64,000 nt of DNA from Gammaproteobacteria bacterium 50_400_T64 (lineage in GTDB: Bacteria; Pseudomonadota; Gammaproteobacteria; Pseudomonadales; Porticoccaceae). Below, piece after piece: positions 9,387-18,391 of the stretch (positions are counted from its first letter, which is position 1; every line of letters starts with the position of its first letter). Below the pieces are notes generated by a model. It was not told the origin of the DNA. It did not search any database and saw nothing but the letters and a program-made list of their open reading frames with translations. The translations under genes were made by a program, and so were the position numbers. The stretch lies in contig MAAS01000020.1 in the NCBI GenBank assembly GCA_002162755.1, positions 51,977-115,976 of the forward strand, read 5' to 3'.

Positions 9387-10523
9387 TTAACTTTCGGGGC
9401 GAATGCCGGCGATAGCCTTAATCGTCAACCAAATATCCTTGCGAATAATTCGTAGCTCTATTGGGTCGCCCGGTGCTAGATCGGCAATCATGTTGATTTC
9501 GCTGGAGCCATCGCTGACGGCCTGGCCATTAATATGAGTGATGATATCGCCGGGTTGCAGGCCGCTGTTATAGGCCGGTCCGTAGATGGGCACGGCGGTG
9601 ATAATTAAGGCCGTGGGAGGTGATAGCTCTAACTGGGCAGCGATGGTCGGCGCTAGTTGCTGCACTTCGACACCCAGCCAGCCGCGAATAACCCTGCCGT
9701 GGGCAATGATGTCGTCGAGCACTTTAATCGCCATCTCTGTGGGAATGGCAAAGCCGATGCCGACAAAAGATGTTTCGTTCAGCGTCGCCGAATTGATGCC
9801 AACGAGATTGCCGTAGGCGTCGATCAATGCGCCACCTGAGTTGCCCGGATTAATAGCCGCGTCAGTTTGCAGGTAGTTCTCGTAGCGATTGAGGCTCAGG
9901 CCACTGCGTCCGGTGGCGCTGATAATGCCCTGGGAAACTGATTGGCCAATGCCGAAGGGATTGCCGATGGCCAGCACAATATCACCGACTTCTGATTTTA
10001 CCCGGCTGTCTTCGCTGACGCGGGGAATGGCTTTTAGCTGGTCGAGATCTATTTTTAGTACCGCGAGATCGGAATCTCTGTCGGTGCCAACAATCGTGGC
10101 TTTGGCTTCGCGCCCATCATAAAGCAGGGCGACGACTTCTTCGGCACCGGCGACGACATGGTTGTTGGTGAGGATAAAGCCGCGCTCATCAATGATGACC
10201 CCGGAGCCGAGAGACGATTCCATACGCTGTCGTTGCGGTATATTGCTGCCGCCGATAAAGCGCTGAAAAACAGGGTCATTAGCCAGGGGGTGGCTCACCC
10301 GGGTGCGGGTATAAATATTGACTACCGAGGGTGCAGCTCTGCGCACTGCGGCAGCATAAGAGGTAACGATGCCGGGTGCCTGTTGTTTTATTATCGTCGC
10401 AATGGGCGTGTTTTGCGTTGAAATGGCACCGTTGCTAATAAACTGGGGGAATAGCACAGTGACGATAGTCGCGATGATGAGGCCAAAGAGGGTTGGCCAG
10501 CCGAAATATCGTAATAGTCGCAA
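9387..10523 (-). CDS. algW: DegS/AlgW-type envelope-stress serine protease
   Basis: 378 residues with one N-terminal membrane anchor (about 10-27), a trypsin-like domain with the triad His122 (NNHVVAG), Asp152 (DSDLAVLKI) and Ser229 (GNSGGA), and a single PDZ domain (about 285-365). A membrane anchor plus one PDZ is the DegS/AlgW layout, unlike soluble two-PDZ DegP. By family knowledge the PDZ senses misfolded outer-membrane proteins and the protease cleaves an RseA/MucA-type anti-sigma factor. It converges on hisC with 31 bp between, the Pseudomonas algW position. Confidence 0.92.
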   Translation of the reverse strand: MRLLRYFGWPTLFGLIIATIVTVLFPQFISNGAISTQNTPIATIIKQQAPGIVTSYAAAVRRAAPSVVNIYTRTRVSHPLANDPVFQRFIGGSNIPQRQRMESSLGSGVIIDERGFILTNNHVVAGAEEVVALLYDGREAKATIVGTDRDSDLAVLKIDLDQLKAIPRVSEDSRVKSEVGDIVLAIGNPFGIGQSVSQGIISATGRSGLSLNRYENYLQTDAAINPGNSGGALIDAYGNLVGINSATLNETSFVGIGFAIPTEMAIKVLDDIIAHGRVIRGWLGVEVQQLAPTIAAQLELSPPTALIITAVPIYGPAYNSGLQPGDIITHINGQAVSDGSSEINMIADLAPGDPIELRIIRKDIWLTIKAIAGIRPES

Positions 10524-10693
10524 GGTCTAAGATCCGCTGATGGTTTCTCAAGTGTTGGTGGTATTATGGCACACCCCGGAACACCCCTGCCTGCGATCAT
10601 TGGCAGCCGGTTCGAAACAGTTTCTATGTTCCAGTGCGACCCGCAATGGAGCAGGAAAATTACAGTCATTAGTAACTAATGGAGAGTGAAAAT

Positions 10694-11911
10694 ATGAGTG
10701 GTCTTGTTAATCCCCACGGCAGTGATGTTCTGCTACCTTTATTACTGGAAGGAGAAGCGCTGGCAACGGCAAAAGCGAAGGCAGAGAGTCTGCCTAAAGT
10801 GATTTTGGCCTCCCGCGAAGTGGGCGATCTTATTATGCTCGGCATCGGTGGCTTTACACCACTCGACGGATTTATGGGCAAGGCAGACTGGCAGGGTGTT
10901 TGCGACAATATGCACATGGCCAACGGTTTATTCTGGCCGATTCCGATTACCTTGTCAGTGAGCCAGGCTCAAGCCGATGAGCTTGAGCTGGGTGCTGAAG
11001 TGGCGCTGGTTGACGGCGAGACAGACGAGTTGATGGGCGTGCTGACGCTGTCTGAAAAGTACAATATTGATAAGGCTCACGAGTGCCAGCAGGTATTTAC
11101 CACCACCGATCCAGATCATCCCGGTGTTGCCATGGTGATGAACCAGGGTGACGTTAATCTGGCGGGTAAGGTTGCCGTCTTTTCTCAGGGCGACTTCCCC
11201 AGCAAGTACGAAGGGGTCTATATGACGCCGGCGCAAACTCGCGAGTTGTTTGAGGCCAAAGGCTGGTCGACGATTGCCGCCTTTCAAACGCGCAACCCAA
11301 TGCATCGCTCTCACGAATATCTGGCGAAGATCGCCATCGAAATTTGTGACGGTGTGATGGTTCATTCTCTATTGGGCAAGCTGAAGCCGGGAGATATTCC
11401 CGCTGAAGTGCGCCAGGAAGCGATTGGCACTTTGATTGAAGAGTACTTTGTCGACAACACCGTGGTGCAGTCGGGCTACCCCCTAGATATGCGCTATGCC
11501 GGCCCCCGAGAGGCGCTTTTGCATGCCCTGTTTCGTCAAAACTACGGTTGCACTCACTTGATTGTTGGTCGTGATCACGCGGGCGTGGGCGACTACTACG
11601 GGCCTTTCGACGCCCATCATATCTTTGATGAAATCCCCAAAGATGCGATGGAAACTGTGCCACTGAAAATCGACTGGACCTTCTGGTGCAATCGTTGCGA
11701 CACCATGGCGTCAATGCGTACCTGCCCTCATGGTGCCGATGATCGCGTGCTAGTGTCGGGTACCAAACTGCGCAAGGCGCTGTCAGAAGGTGGTGAGGTC
11801 GAGGCAAACTTCTCTCGCCCTGAAGTGCTGGATATTTTGCGTAAGTACTACGCAGGCTTAAGCGATGAAGATAATGTCGAGGTTAAGTTGTCGGGTCACT
11901 CCGCTACTTAA
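10694..11911 (+). CDS. sat: ATP sulfurylase Sat (single-subunit sulfate adenylyltransferase)
   Basis: 405 residues from ATG at 10694, with GGAGAG 7 nt upstream; the earlier in-frame ATG at 10679 has no ribosome-binding site. It makes adenosine 5-phosphosulfate from sulfate and ATP. A PUA-like N-terminal domain precedes the catalytic domain with [11 protein letters not shown] (residues 198-208, the QxRNPxHxxHE signature) and [12 protein letters not shown]. This is the homomeric family, not the CysD/CysN heterodimer common in gammaproteobacteria. The APS kinase cysC lies at 48.9 kb; together they give PAPS. No APS kinase domain is fused here. Confidence 0.95.
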   Translation: MSGLVNPHGSDVLLPLLLEGEALATAKAKAESLPKVILASREVGDLIMLGIGGFTPLDGFMGKADWQGVCDNMHMANGLFWPIPITLSVSQAQADELELGAEVALVDGETDELMGVLTLSEKYNIDKAHECQQVFTTTDPDHPGVAMVMNQGDVNLAGKVAVFSQGDFPSKYEGVYMTPAQTRELFEAKGWSTIAAFQTRNPMHRSHEYLAKIAIEICDGVMVHSLLGKLKPGDIPAEVRQEAIGTLIEEYFVDNTVVQSGYPLDMRYAGPREALLHALFRQNYGCTHLIVGRDHAGVGDYYGPFDAHHIFDEIPKDAMETVPLKIDWTFWCNRCDTMASMRTCPHGADDRVLVSGTKLRKALSEGGEVEANFSRPEVLDILRKYYAGLSDEDNVEVKLSGHSAT

Positions 11912-11924
11912 ATTCGTCGCGCAC

Positions 11925-11955
11925 AAAAAAGCCGGGCTAATACCCCGGCTTTTTT
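11925..11955. terminator. Bidirectional terminator between sat and the zapG-like gene
   Basis: AAAAAAGCCGGG and its complement flank a 7-nt loop, so each strand has a GC stem followed by at least six T. It serves convergent sat (plus) and the ZapG-like gene (minus). Confidence 0.9.
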
Positions 11956-11998
11956 AATGTAACAAATTTGATCAGACGCTACTGTCAAATGAAAGTGA

Positions 11999-12511
11999 TT
12001 AAGCGACCTTGGTTGTGGGGTCGTCGTCTTCACTGTTGTTTTCGCTCTCGGCGAGTTCTGCTGCAGGCTGTGCTGCTGTACTGGCTTTATTTTTTTCCAG
12101 ACCGTAGCTTTCATCCAGTATCCCGTTAATATCGGGGGTGTAGTCTTTGGGTGGCTGCGGGCTGCCAATAGTGCTGCTATCTACAGCGTGAGAAATACCC
12201 AGATTGCCGGAACCTGCCTCGAGTAATTTGTTGCTGATTTCAGGGTTGGTGAGCGTCATGGCGCTGGCGGCGAGATGCTGGTGTACTTCTTTATAGCTGT
12301 GAGTCAGATTATTAACCAGCTCGGAAGTGGTGATGAAATGCTCGGTCACCTTGTGCTGATAGGTTTTCAGCTCATCATCTTTTTTGCGCAATTCTTCCGT
12401 CAGTGTGCGGCGCTGCCTGGTAGCACCAGAGAGAGTACGGCCGACAAAAGTGCCGATGACGAGGCCAATAGCAAGGCTGGCCAATGCGATTGTGATGGGG
12501 TCTGTGGGCAC
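11999..12511 (-). CDS. zapG: YhcB/ZapG family (DUF1043) inner-membrane protein
   Basis: 170 residues from GTG at 12511, which has AAGGA 9 nt upstream; the frame extends to 12610, but those extra residues look non-coding. An N-terminal membrane helix (about residues 5-22, ending GTFVGRTL) is followed by a cytoplasmic coiled coil (TEELRKKDDELKTYQHKV), then a disordered tail rich in Ala, Glu and Asp. This is the DUF1043 layout; E. coli YhcB/ZapG is linked to cell division and envelope growth. The tail is longer than in E. coli. Confidence 0.82.
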   Translation of the reverse strand: MPTDPITIALASLAIGLVIGTFVGRTLSGATRQRRTLTEELRKKDDELKTYQHKVTEHFITTSELVNNLTHSYKEVHQHLAASAMTLTNPEISNKLLEAGSGNLGISHAVDSSTIGSPQPPKDYTPDINGILDESYGLEKNKASTAAQPAAELAESENNSEDDDPTTKVA

Positions 12512-12659
12512 GTGAGTACTTCCTTTTATGAATTTAATAGGTGGGGATTCTATCTTGAACCGCGTGCAGGTTGAATAGCTGGGCGATGAATATTTACTAT
12601 CTTCTGGCAAGAGTGGGTCGTTGATCCTTCATTAAATAAAGATTACCTGGGTCGAAAAA

Positions 12660-13310
12660 ATGAGTAAAAAAACACAAGTCACATTGAAGGGTGCGGCGGG
12701 TCAAATTGAGGCTCTGATTGAAGAAGGGCTTGCCGATGGCCCGTTCAGTGCGCATGGCTATGTGGCGGTTATCTGCCATCCTCACCCGCTGCACGGTGGC
12801 GCCATGGGTAATAAAGTGGTATCGACATTGGCGAGGGTTTATCGCGAGCTAGGTATTACTTCTCTGCGCTTTAACTTTCGAGGGGTGGGTGCCAGCGGGG
12901 GAGAGCATGATGAGGGGCGGGGTGAGGTGGACGATGTATGCCTGGTGAGCGAGTGGCTGCTGGCTGAGTATCCGGGGAGTCAATTATTGCTTGCAGGCTT
13001 TTCTTTTGGCTCGGCCATTGTTGCCGCTGCGAGCGAGCGGATGACCGTGGCGCACATGATTCTGGTTGCGCCACCGGTAATGCGTTATAGCTATGCCCCG
13101 CAAGGGTCGTTTGCTTGTCCGGTAACGATGGTGCTCGGTGGGCAGGATGAGCTGGTGGATATTGAAAGTGTACTCGAGTGGCGGGAAGCTCTTGATTCAC
13201 GAATAGAGCCAATAGTTATCTCCGAGGCGAGCCACTTCTTTCATGGCCAGTTGAATAGCCTGCGAGAAAAGCTCGAGGCACAACTGGATGTTTTCTTAAC
13301 CAGGGCCTAG
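12660..13310 (+). CDS. Alpha/beta hydrolase (COG2945-like)
   Basis: 216 residues. The HPHPLHGGAMGNKV stretch (about 40-53) and FNFRGVGASGG (about 71-81) are characteristic of a small hydrolase family; the nucleophile elbow is GFSFG with Ser115, and Asp163 (GGQDELV) and His192 (EASHFFHG) complete a plausible triad. No signal peptide, so it is cytoplasmic. The substrate is unknown. It is divergent from the zapG-like gene and upstream of zapE. The ATG at 12660 is preceded by a weak ribosome-binding region. Confidence 0.85.
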   Translation: MSKKTQVTLKGAAGQIEALIEEGLADGPFSAHGYVAVICHPHPLHGGAMGNKVVSTLARVYRELGITSLRFNFRGVGASGGEHDEGRGEVDDVCLVSEWLLAEYPGSQLLLAGFSFGSAIVAAASERMTVAHMILVAPPVMRYSYAPQGSFACPVTMVLGGQDELVDIESVLEWREALDSRIEPIVISEASHFFHGQLNSLREKLEAQLDVFLTRA

Positions 13311-13419
13311 GTGTGCTGATGAGCCGCTTGCGCACTTTGTGCGGCACGAGTAGAGTGGCCGCCCAGAATAGTTATGCCTCTAACCCCATGTGCCATTCAC
13401 TACAGTCAGCCCTTAATTG

Positions 13420-14523
13420 ATGTCTTCTTCTCCCCTACAACGCTATGAAAAAGATTTGCTACAAGAGGGGTTTTTTGCCGACTCGGCGCAGCGTTTCGCC
13501 GTGGAAAAGCTCCAGTCCGTTTATGAGCAATTAATAGCGGCAAGCGAGGTGAAGGTTGGGCTGTTTGATCGTCTGCGGGGACGGCAGCGTGATCATGCAC
13601 CTGTTAAAGGGCTGTATTTTTGGGGTGGCGTGGGGCGGGGTAAAACCTACCTAATGGACAACTTTTACGAGAGTCTGCCCTTTGAGCAAAAAATGCGCGT
13701 GCATTTTCATCGCTTTATGCGCCGCGTCCACAGTGATCTCACTAAGTACAGCGGTGTAAAAAACCCGCTGGAGAAAGTGGCAGCAGGTATTGCCAAAGAT
13801 GCGCGAGTGATTTGCTTTGATGAGTTTTTTGTTTCCGATATTACCGACGCGATGATCCTGGGTGGCTTGATGGAGCTGCTCTTTGATCGAGGCGTAACGC
13901 TGATAGCGACGTCTAATATTGTTCCCGACAGGCTTTACACTAATGGTTTGCAGCGTCAGCGCTTTTTGCCGGCTATTGCTCTGGTAAAGCAGCATTGTGA
14001 AGTGGTGAATGTCGATAGCGGTACAGATTACCGCCTGCGCGCCCTGGAGCAGGCTGAGCTCTACCACTCGCCGCTGGATGAACAGGCGGAGGTATCACTG
14101 CACCGCACCTTCGATAGCTTGGTGCCGGCGCGTGATGAGCTGCGTGAAAATGTTGCGCTGGAAGTGGAGGGGCGGGATATCCCCTGTCGCTTTGTCGCCG
14201 AGGACGTGGCCTGGTTTGATTTTCTGGCCCTATGCGATGGGCCGCGCAGTCAGAATGATTACATTGAGCTGGCGCGAGAGTTTCACGCGGTGCTGATTAG
14301 TGATATTCCACAGCTAGGGCGCGATAGTGAAGATCAGGCCCGTCGTTTTATCAGTCTGATTGATGAGTTTTACGATCGTAATGTGAAGCTGGCGATGTCG
14401 GTTGCCGTGCCTCTTGAGTCTATCTATAGCGGTGGTAATTTAGCCTTTGAGTTTGAACGCACCCTGAGTCGCTTGCTGGAAATGCAATCTCATGATTATT
14501 TGGCGCGCGAGCATCGGCCCTGA
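13420..14523 (+). CDS. zapE: Cell division protein ZapE (AFG1-like ATPase)
   Basis: 367 residues from ATG at 13420 (a TTG directly upstream is less likely). The Walker A GGVGRGKTYLMDNFYESLP is typical of ZapE/AFG1, with Walker B VICFDEFFVSDITDAMIL and the sensor TSNIVPDRLY. E. coli ZapE associates with FtsZ during constriction and under low oxygen; yeast Afg1 acts in mitochondrial protein turnover. In many gammaproteobacteria zapE lies just upstream of rplM-rpsI, as here. Confidence 0.94.
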   Translation: MSSSPLQRYEKDLLQEGFFADSAQRFAVEKLQSVYEQLIAASEVKVGLFDRLRGRQRDHAPVKGLYFWGGVGRGKTYLMDNFYESLPFEQKMRVHFHRFMRRVHSDLTKYSGVKNPLEKVAAGIAKDARVICFDEFFVSDITDAMILGGLMELLFDRGVTLIATSNIVPDRLYTNGLQRQRFLPAIALVKQHCEVVNVDSGTDYRLRALEQAELYHSPLDEQAEVSLHRTFDSLVPARDELRENVALEVEGRDIPCRFVAEDVAWFDFLALCDGPRSQNDYIELAREFHAVLISDIPQLGRDSEDQARRFISLIDEFYDRNVKLAMSVAVPLESIYSGGNLAFEFERTLSRLLEMQSHDYLAREHRP

Positions 14524-14590
14524 TAACGCTTGATTTTGTTAGGCAGTGATTAATTCTAAAAAGGTATTCGTAATAAAGGTGAATATCTGC

Positions 14591-14619
14591 TTGAACTTCC
14601 TCTCACTCATCGGTAGAAT
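14591..14619 (+). promoter_or_regulatory. Sigma70 promoter of rplM-rpsI
   Basis: TTGAAC (14591-14596), a 17-bp spacer and TAGAAT (14614-14619), followed by a CGCGC discriminator. The same -10 hexamer with a GC-rich discriminator occurs before rplU and rpsU, typical of ribosomal promoters under growth-rate/ppGpp control (inference). Confidence 0.8.
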
Positions 14620-14640
14620 TCGCGCTCTTTTCTGGGAGCC

Positions 14641-14654
14641 ACCTGATTTCAGGT
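14641..14654 (+). repeat. Palindrome in the rplM leader
   Basis: ACCTGATTTCAGGT is a perfect 6-bp inverted repeat with a 2-nt centre, ending 9 nt before the rplM ATG. It could fold over the initiation region; ribosomal-protein leaders often bind their own product, but that is only a hypothesis here. Confidence 0.4.
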
Positions 14655-14663
14655 AACGATTCA

Positions 14664-15092
14664 ATGAAAACATTTAGCGCGAAACCCGAAACAGTTCAGC
14701 ACGATTGGTATGTCGTCGATGCCGCCGATAAAACGCTGGGTCGACTAGCGAGTGACATTGCGACGCGTCTGCGCGGCAAGCACAAGCCTGAGTATACGCC
14801 CCATGTTGATACGGGCGACTACATCGTCGTCGTCAATGCCGAAAAGGTGCGTGTGACGGGTAAAAAAGCAACTAACAAGCTGTATTACCACCACACAGGT
14901 TTCCCTGGTGGAATTAAGTCAATTAGCTTCGAAAAGTTGATCGACAAGGCACCTACGCGTGCACTTGAGAAAGCGGTAAAGGGCATGTTGCCCAAGGGTC
15001 CGCTGGGTCGGGCTATGTATAGCAAGTTGAAAGTGTACGCCGGGGATGCGCATCCTCATGCCGCACAACAACCGCAAGCACTGAATATTTAA
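14664..15092 (+). CDS. rplM: 50S ribosomal protein L13
   Basis: 142 residues, exact family length. [16 protein letters not shown] near the N-terminus, the [12 protein letters not shown] segment and [11 protein letters not shown] are diagnostic of L13, an early-assembly 23S rRNA-binding protein. First gene of the rplM-rpsI operon, with a strong promoter at 14591-14619. Confidence 0.98.
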   Translation: MKTFSAKPETVQHDWYVVDAADKTLGRLASDIATRLRGKHKPEYTPHVDTGDYIVVVNAEKVRVTGKKATNKLYYHHTGFPGGIKSISFEKLIDKAPTRALEKAVKGMLPKGPLGRAMYSKLKVYAGDAHPHAAQQPQALNI

Positions 15093-15106
15093 CGGGACGC
15101 ATGACA

Positions 15107-15496
15107 ATGGCTGAAACTTATTACGGTACAGGTCGACGCAAAACGTCGGCAGCTCGAGTGTTTATCACTAGTGGTAGCGGTAATGTTACGGTAAATAACC
15201 GTACTCTTGAGCAGTATTTTGGTCGCGAAGTGGCACGTATGATAGTACGTCAACCGCTGGAGCTGGTCGAAGCGGTCGATAAATTCGATTTAAAAATCAC
15301 CGTTAGCGGTGGTGGTAGTTTTGGGCAAGCCGGTGCAATTCGCCACGGCTTGTCACGTGCATTACTGGCTTACGACGAAACTCTGCGTTCACCTCTGCGT
15401 CAGGCGGGCTTTTTGACTCGCGATGCCAGAGCAGTTGAGCGTAAGAAAGTGGGTCTGCACAAAGCACGTAAGCGCCCACAGTTCTCGAAACGCTAA
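15107..15496 (+). CDS. rpsI: 30S ribosomal protein S9
   Basis: 129 residues from ATG at 15107; GGGA lies 9 nt upstream, whereas the ATG at 15101 is only 3 nt from it. [15 protein letters not shown] at the N-terminus and the basic C-terminal [11 protein letters not shown] tail, which reaches the ribosomal P site, identify S9. It lies 14 nt after rplM and is followed by a terminator. Confidence 0.98.
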   Translation: MAETYYGTGRRKTSAARVFITSGSGNVTVNNRTLEQYFGREVARMIVRQPLELVEAVDKFDLKITVSGGGSFGQAGAIRHGLSRALLAYDETLRSPLRQAGFLTRDARAVERKKVGLHKARKRPQFSKR

Positions 15497-15515
15497 TAAC
15501 TTTACGTTTTGTAAA

Positions 15516-15545
15516 AAGAGCCCGACTTTATGTTGGGTTTTTTTT
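15516..15545 (+). terminator. Terminator after rpsI
   Basis: CCCGAC and GTTGGG form a stem with one G-U pair and a 5-nt loop, followed by eight T. It closes the rplM-rpsI unit. Confidence 0.85.
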
Positions 15546-15567
15546 GTTCTAAAACATAGGGTTGGCT

Positions 15568-15683
15568 GATTGGCTGCCGGTCTCGGCTTGTAAACCCCTA
15601 TGCATTTCATTACTATTACTCGCCATTTTTATCTGTGCGCGGGTACAGGTTTTATCAGCTGCAATAAAAAAGCGCAGCCAATC
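15568..15683 (+). repeat. Alternative long-range pairing upstream of petA
   Basis: GATTGGCTGC (15568-15577) is exactly complementary to GCAGCCAATC (15674-15683), 96 bp away. The second arm can instead form a local hairpin with GCTGC at 15658-15662 (11-nt loop), followed shortly by a T-run. The pairing is seen; whether it attenuates petA transcription is speculation. Confidence 0.35.
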
Positions 15684-15713
15684 TTTTTTCTGCCTTAATT
15701 TAGGGGAGCTCAT

Positions 15714-16310
15714 ATGAGCAATGAGGGTGTCAATCAGGGGCGTCGCCGCTTTTTGACTGCAACTACCTGCGCTGTTGGCGCGGTAGGTGCAGCAGGCGCA
15801 GCGGTGCCATTTGTCGGTTCCTGGTTTCCAAGTGCGAAAGCGAAAGCAGCCGGAGCACCGGTACGAATCAATATTAGTCGCATTGAGCCGGGCCAGATGG
15901 TCGTTGAAGAATGGCGCGGGCAGCCGGTCTATATTATCCGTCGCACCCAGGAAGCTCTCGATTCACTGGCTAAGTTGACCGATAAATTACGCGACCCTAA
16001 CTCTGAAAAGTCGAAGCAGCCTACTTATGTTGATCCTGTTAACAGGGCCTCGAACGCGGAATACTTGATCATGGTTGGCCTGTGTACTCACCTTGGTTGC
16101 GCGCCGATGTATCGCCCCGATGTGGGTGCGACTGATCTTGGCGGTGATGAATGGTTGGGTGGTTTTTTCTGCCCTTGTCACGGTTCCAAATTTGATCTTG
16201 CGGGACGTGTTTATCAGGGCGTGCCTGCACCTCTGAATCTTGTAGTACCTCCCCACAATTATGAAAGTGAAAATGTGGTGATGATCGGTATTGATGAGGA
16301 GAGCGCATAA
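15714..16310 (+). CDS. petA: Rieske iron-sulfur subunit of the cytochrome bc1 complex
   Basis: 198 residues. A twin-arginine type start (GRRRFLTATT) and hydrophobic anchor (about 15-36) precede the Rieske domain. Cluster ligands are Cys124 and His126 (CTHLGC) and Cys153 and His156 (CPCHGS); Cys129 and Cys155 form the stabilising disulfide. It passes electrons from quinol at the Qo site to cytochrome c1 on the periplasmic side. Its stop overlaps the ATG of the fused cytochrome b/c1 gene (TAATG), so the two are translationally coupled. Confidence 0.97.
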   Translation: MSNEGVNQGRRRFLTATTCAVGAVGAAGAAVPFVGSWFPSAKAKAAGAPVRINISRIEPGQMVVEEWRGQPVYIIRRTQEALDSLAKLTDKLRDPNSEKSKQPTYVDPVNRASNAEYLIMVGLCTHLGCAPMYRPDVGATDLGGDEWLGGFFCPCHGSKFDLAGRVYQGVPAPLNLVVPPHNYESENVVMIGIDEESA

Positions 16311-18343
16311 TGAAATTGATCATGTTTCTGTGGAACTGGTTTGATGAACGTCTGCCGGTTCAGCGTGCCTGGGATACCCATATGGGTAAGTACTACGCGC
16401 CGAAGAACTTTAATTTTTGGTACTTTTTTGGGGTTTTGTCTCTACTGGTACTCGTCAATCAGTTGCTCACGGGTATTTGGTTAACGATGAGCTTTGAACC
16501 CTCGTCTGATGGTGCTTTTGCCTCGGTCGAATACATTATGCGCGATGTCGATTACGGCTGGATTCTGCGTTATATGCATTCCACGGGTGCCTCGGCATTC
16601 TTTATCGTCATCTACCTGCACATGTTTCGTGGCTTGCTATACGGTTCTTATAAAGCACCTCGTGAGCTGGTGTGGCTGTTTGGCATGGCGATTTATCTGG
16701 CGCTGATGGCTGAAGCATTTTTGGGCTACGTGCTACCTTGGGGGCAAATGTCCTATTGGGGAGCGCAGGTTATTATTTCCCTGTTTGGCGCTATTCCCTA
16801 TATCGGTGATGCCATTGTGGAGTGGGTGCGTGGTGATTATCTGATTTCAGGTATTACCCTTAATCGCTTCTTTGCGCTGCATGTGGTTGCTGTGCCCATC
16901 GTTCTGCTCGGTCTGGTGGTCTTACACCTCCTGGCTCTGCACGAAGTGGGTTCTAACAACCCCGACGGCATTGAGATTAAGAAAAACAAAGATGAGAACG
17001 GTATACCTCTTGACGGTATTCCCTTCCATCCCTACTACACGGTGCACGATCTGGTGCCGATCGTAGTTTTCATCTTTATTTTCTGCTTCATCCTGTTCTT
17101 TATGCCAGAAATGGGCGGCTATTTTATTGAGCATGCAAATTTCGAAATTGCTAACCCACTAAAAACACCTGAGCACATTGCGCCTGTTTGGTATTTCACG
17201 CCTTACTATTCAATGTTGCGTGCGGTACCCGATAAGTTTATGGGCTTTTTAGTGATGGCGGCAGCTGTAGCGATTCTTTTCGTATTACCTTGGCTTGATC
17301 GTAGTCCGGTGAAGTCGATTCGGTATAAGGGTAATGCTAGTCGTATTGCTATAGTGCTTTTCGCTGCTGCCTTTGTGATCCTTGGTATTCTGGGTATGAA
17401 AGCGCCTTCACCTGCGCGTACTGCGCTGGCGCAGATTTGTACTGTTATCTACTTCCTCTACTTCCTGGCGATGCCGGTTTGGACCAAGATGGAGAAAACC
17501 AAACCAGAGCCTGCCCGAGTCACGATGGATGGCGGTATGGGTACTTGGCGGGCATTGGGCGTATTGCTTGTTATCATCGGTTTGATTTTCGTGCCACTTA
17601 AAGCGGTCGGCTCTTCGTCGAATTTTGACTGCGGCACTATTGCTTGCGATCACTTTGAGGCTGAGCCAGAAAATAAGCCTTCTTTACAAAATGGTGCCAA
17701 GCTCTTCGTTAACTACTGCATGGGTTGCCATTCTGCGAAGTATCAGCGCTGGGAGCGTGCGGCAGATGACTTGGGTATTCCCCACGGCATGATGATGGAA
17801 AATCTTGTTTTTAGCGGCCAGAAAATTGGCGGCTTGATGGGTATCTCTATGGCTGAGCGCTCGGCAAAAGCATGGTTCGGTGCTGTGCCCCCCGACCTGA
17901 CTCTGGTCACCAGAGCGCGTTCATCGAAGTGGGTTTATACTTATCTGCGTAATTTTTATGCCGATAGTAGTCGCCCGGTTGGTATCAATAATAAAGTCTT
18001 TAAAGACGTGGGTATGCCTCACGCCTTGATGGATTTACAGGGCCTGCAAGGTTGCGCTCCAGGCCCTGTGCTTGCTCACAATGGCGGTATTAAAGTTGAT
18101 CCTTTGACCAGCAAGCCTTTGCTCGATGACCCCTGTGGCTCCTTTGAGCTGCTGAGTGAGGGTAGTATGTCGCCAGAAGAGTTTGATGGTGCCGTTTACG
18201 ACTTGGTTAACTTTATGGCTTATATGGCTAACCCGATGGTGGTAGAAAGTCGTCGAGTTGGTATTAATGTTCTTTTGTTCCTCGCCTTTTTATTGATATG
18301 GGTGTGGTTGTTAAATCGTGAGTACTGGAAAGATATTCACTAA
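16310..18343 (+). CDS. petB: Cytochrome b / cytochrome c1 fusion of the bc1 complex
   Basis: 677 residues in one uninterrupted frame. Residues 1 to about 400 are cytochrome b, with heme ligands His90/His104 and His191/His206, the Qo motif PVWY (292-295, PEWY variant) and about eight membrane helices. Residues about 410-677 are cytochrome c1: a signal-like helix (about 413-434), heme motif CMGCH (470-474), a probable Met ligand in GMPHAL near 569, and a C-terminal anchor (about 651-668). In most gammaproteobacteria these are two genes (about 400 and 250 residues). A fused fbcH precursor that is cleaved after synthesis is known from Bradyrhizobium; similar cleavage near 434 is inferred here. 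Confidence 0.95.
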   Translation: MKLIMFLWNWFDERLPVQRAWDTHMGKYYAPKNFNFWYFFGVLSLLVLVNQLLTGIWLTMSFEPSSDGAFASVEYIMRDVDYGWILRYMHSTGASAFFIVIYLHMFRGLLYGSYKAPRELVWLFGMAIYLALMAEAFLGYVLPWGQMSYWGAQVIISLFGAIPYIGDAIVEWVRGDYLISGITLNRFFALHVVAVPIVLLGLVVLHLLALHEVGSNNPDGIEIKKNKDENGIPLDGIPFHPYYTVHDLVPIVVFIFIFCFILFFMPEMGGYFIEHANFEIANPLKTPEHIAPVWYFTPYYSMLRAVPDKFMGFLVMAAAVAILFVLPWLDRSPVKSIRYKGNASRIAIVLFAAAFVILGILGMKAPSPARTALAQICTVIYFLYFLAMPVWTKMEKTKPEPARVTMDGGMGTWRALGVLLVIIGLIFVPLKAVGSSSNFDCGTIACDHFEAEPENKPSLQNGAKLFVNYCMGCHSAKYQRWERAADDLGIPHGMMMENLVFSGQKIGGLMGISMAERSAKAWFGAVPPDLTLVTRARSSKWVYTYLRNFYADSSRPVGINNKVFKDVGMPHALMDLQGLQGCAPGPVLAHNGGIKVDPLTSKPLLDDPCGSFELLSEGSMSPEEFDGAVYDLVNFMAYMANPMVVESRRVGINVLLFLAFLLIWVWLLNREYWKDIH

Positions 18344-18391
18344 TAAATTTGCTGTGTAAGTAAATTTTCCCTATCGCATGAGGTGGTTTTA

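Noticed and set aside
17500..17700. A hidden frameshift or stop separating cytochrome b and c1
   Set aside because: I read straight through the junction in one frame with good coding sequence on both sides and no stop; a sequencing error can only be excluded with reads.
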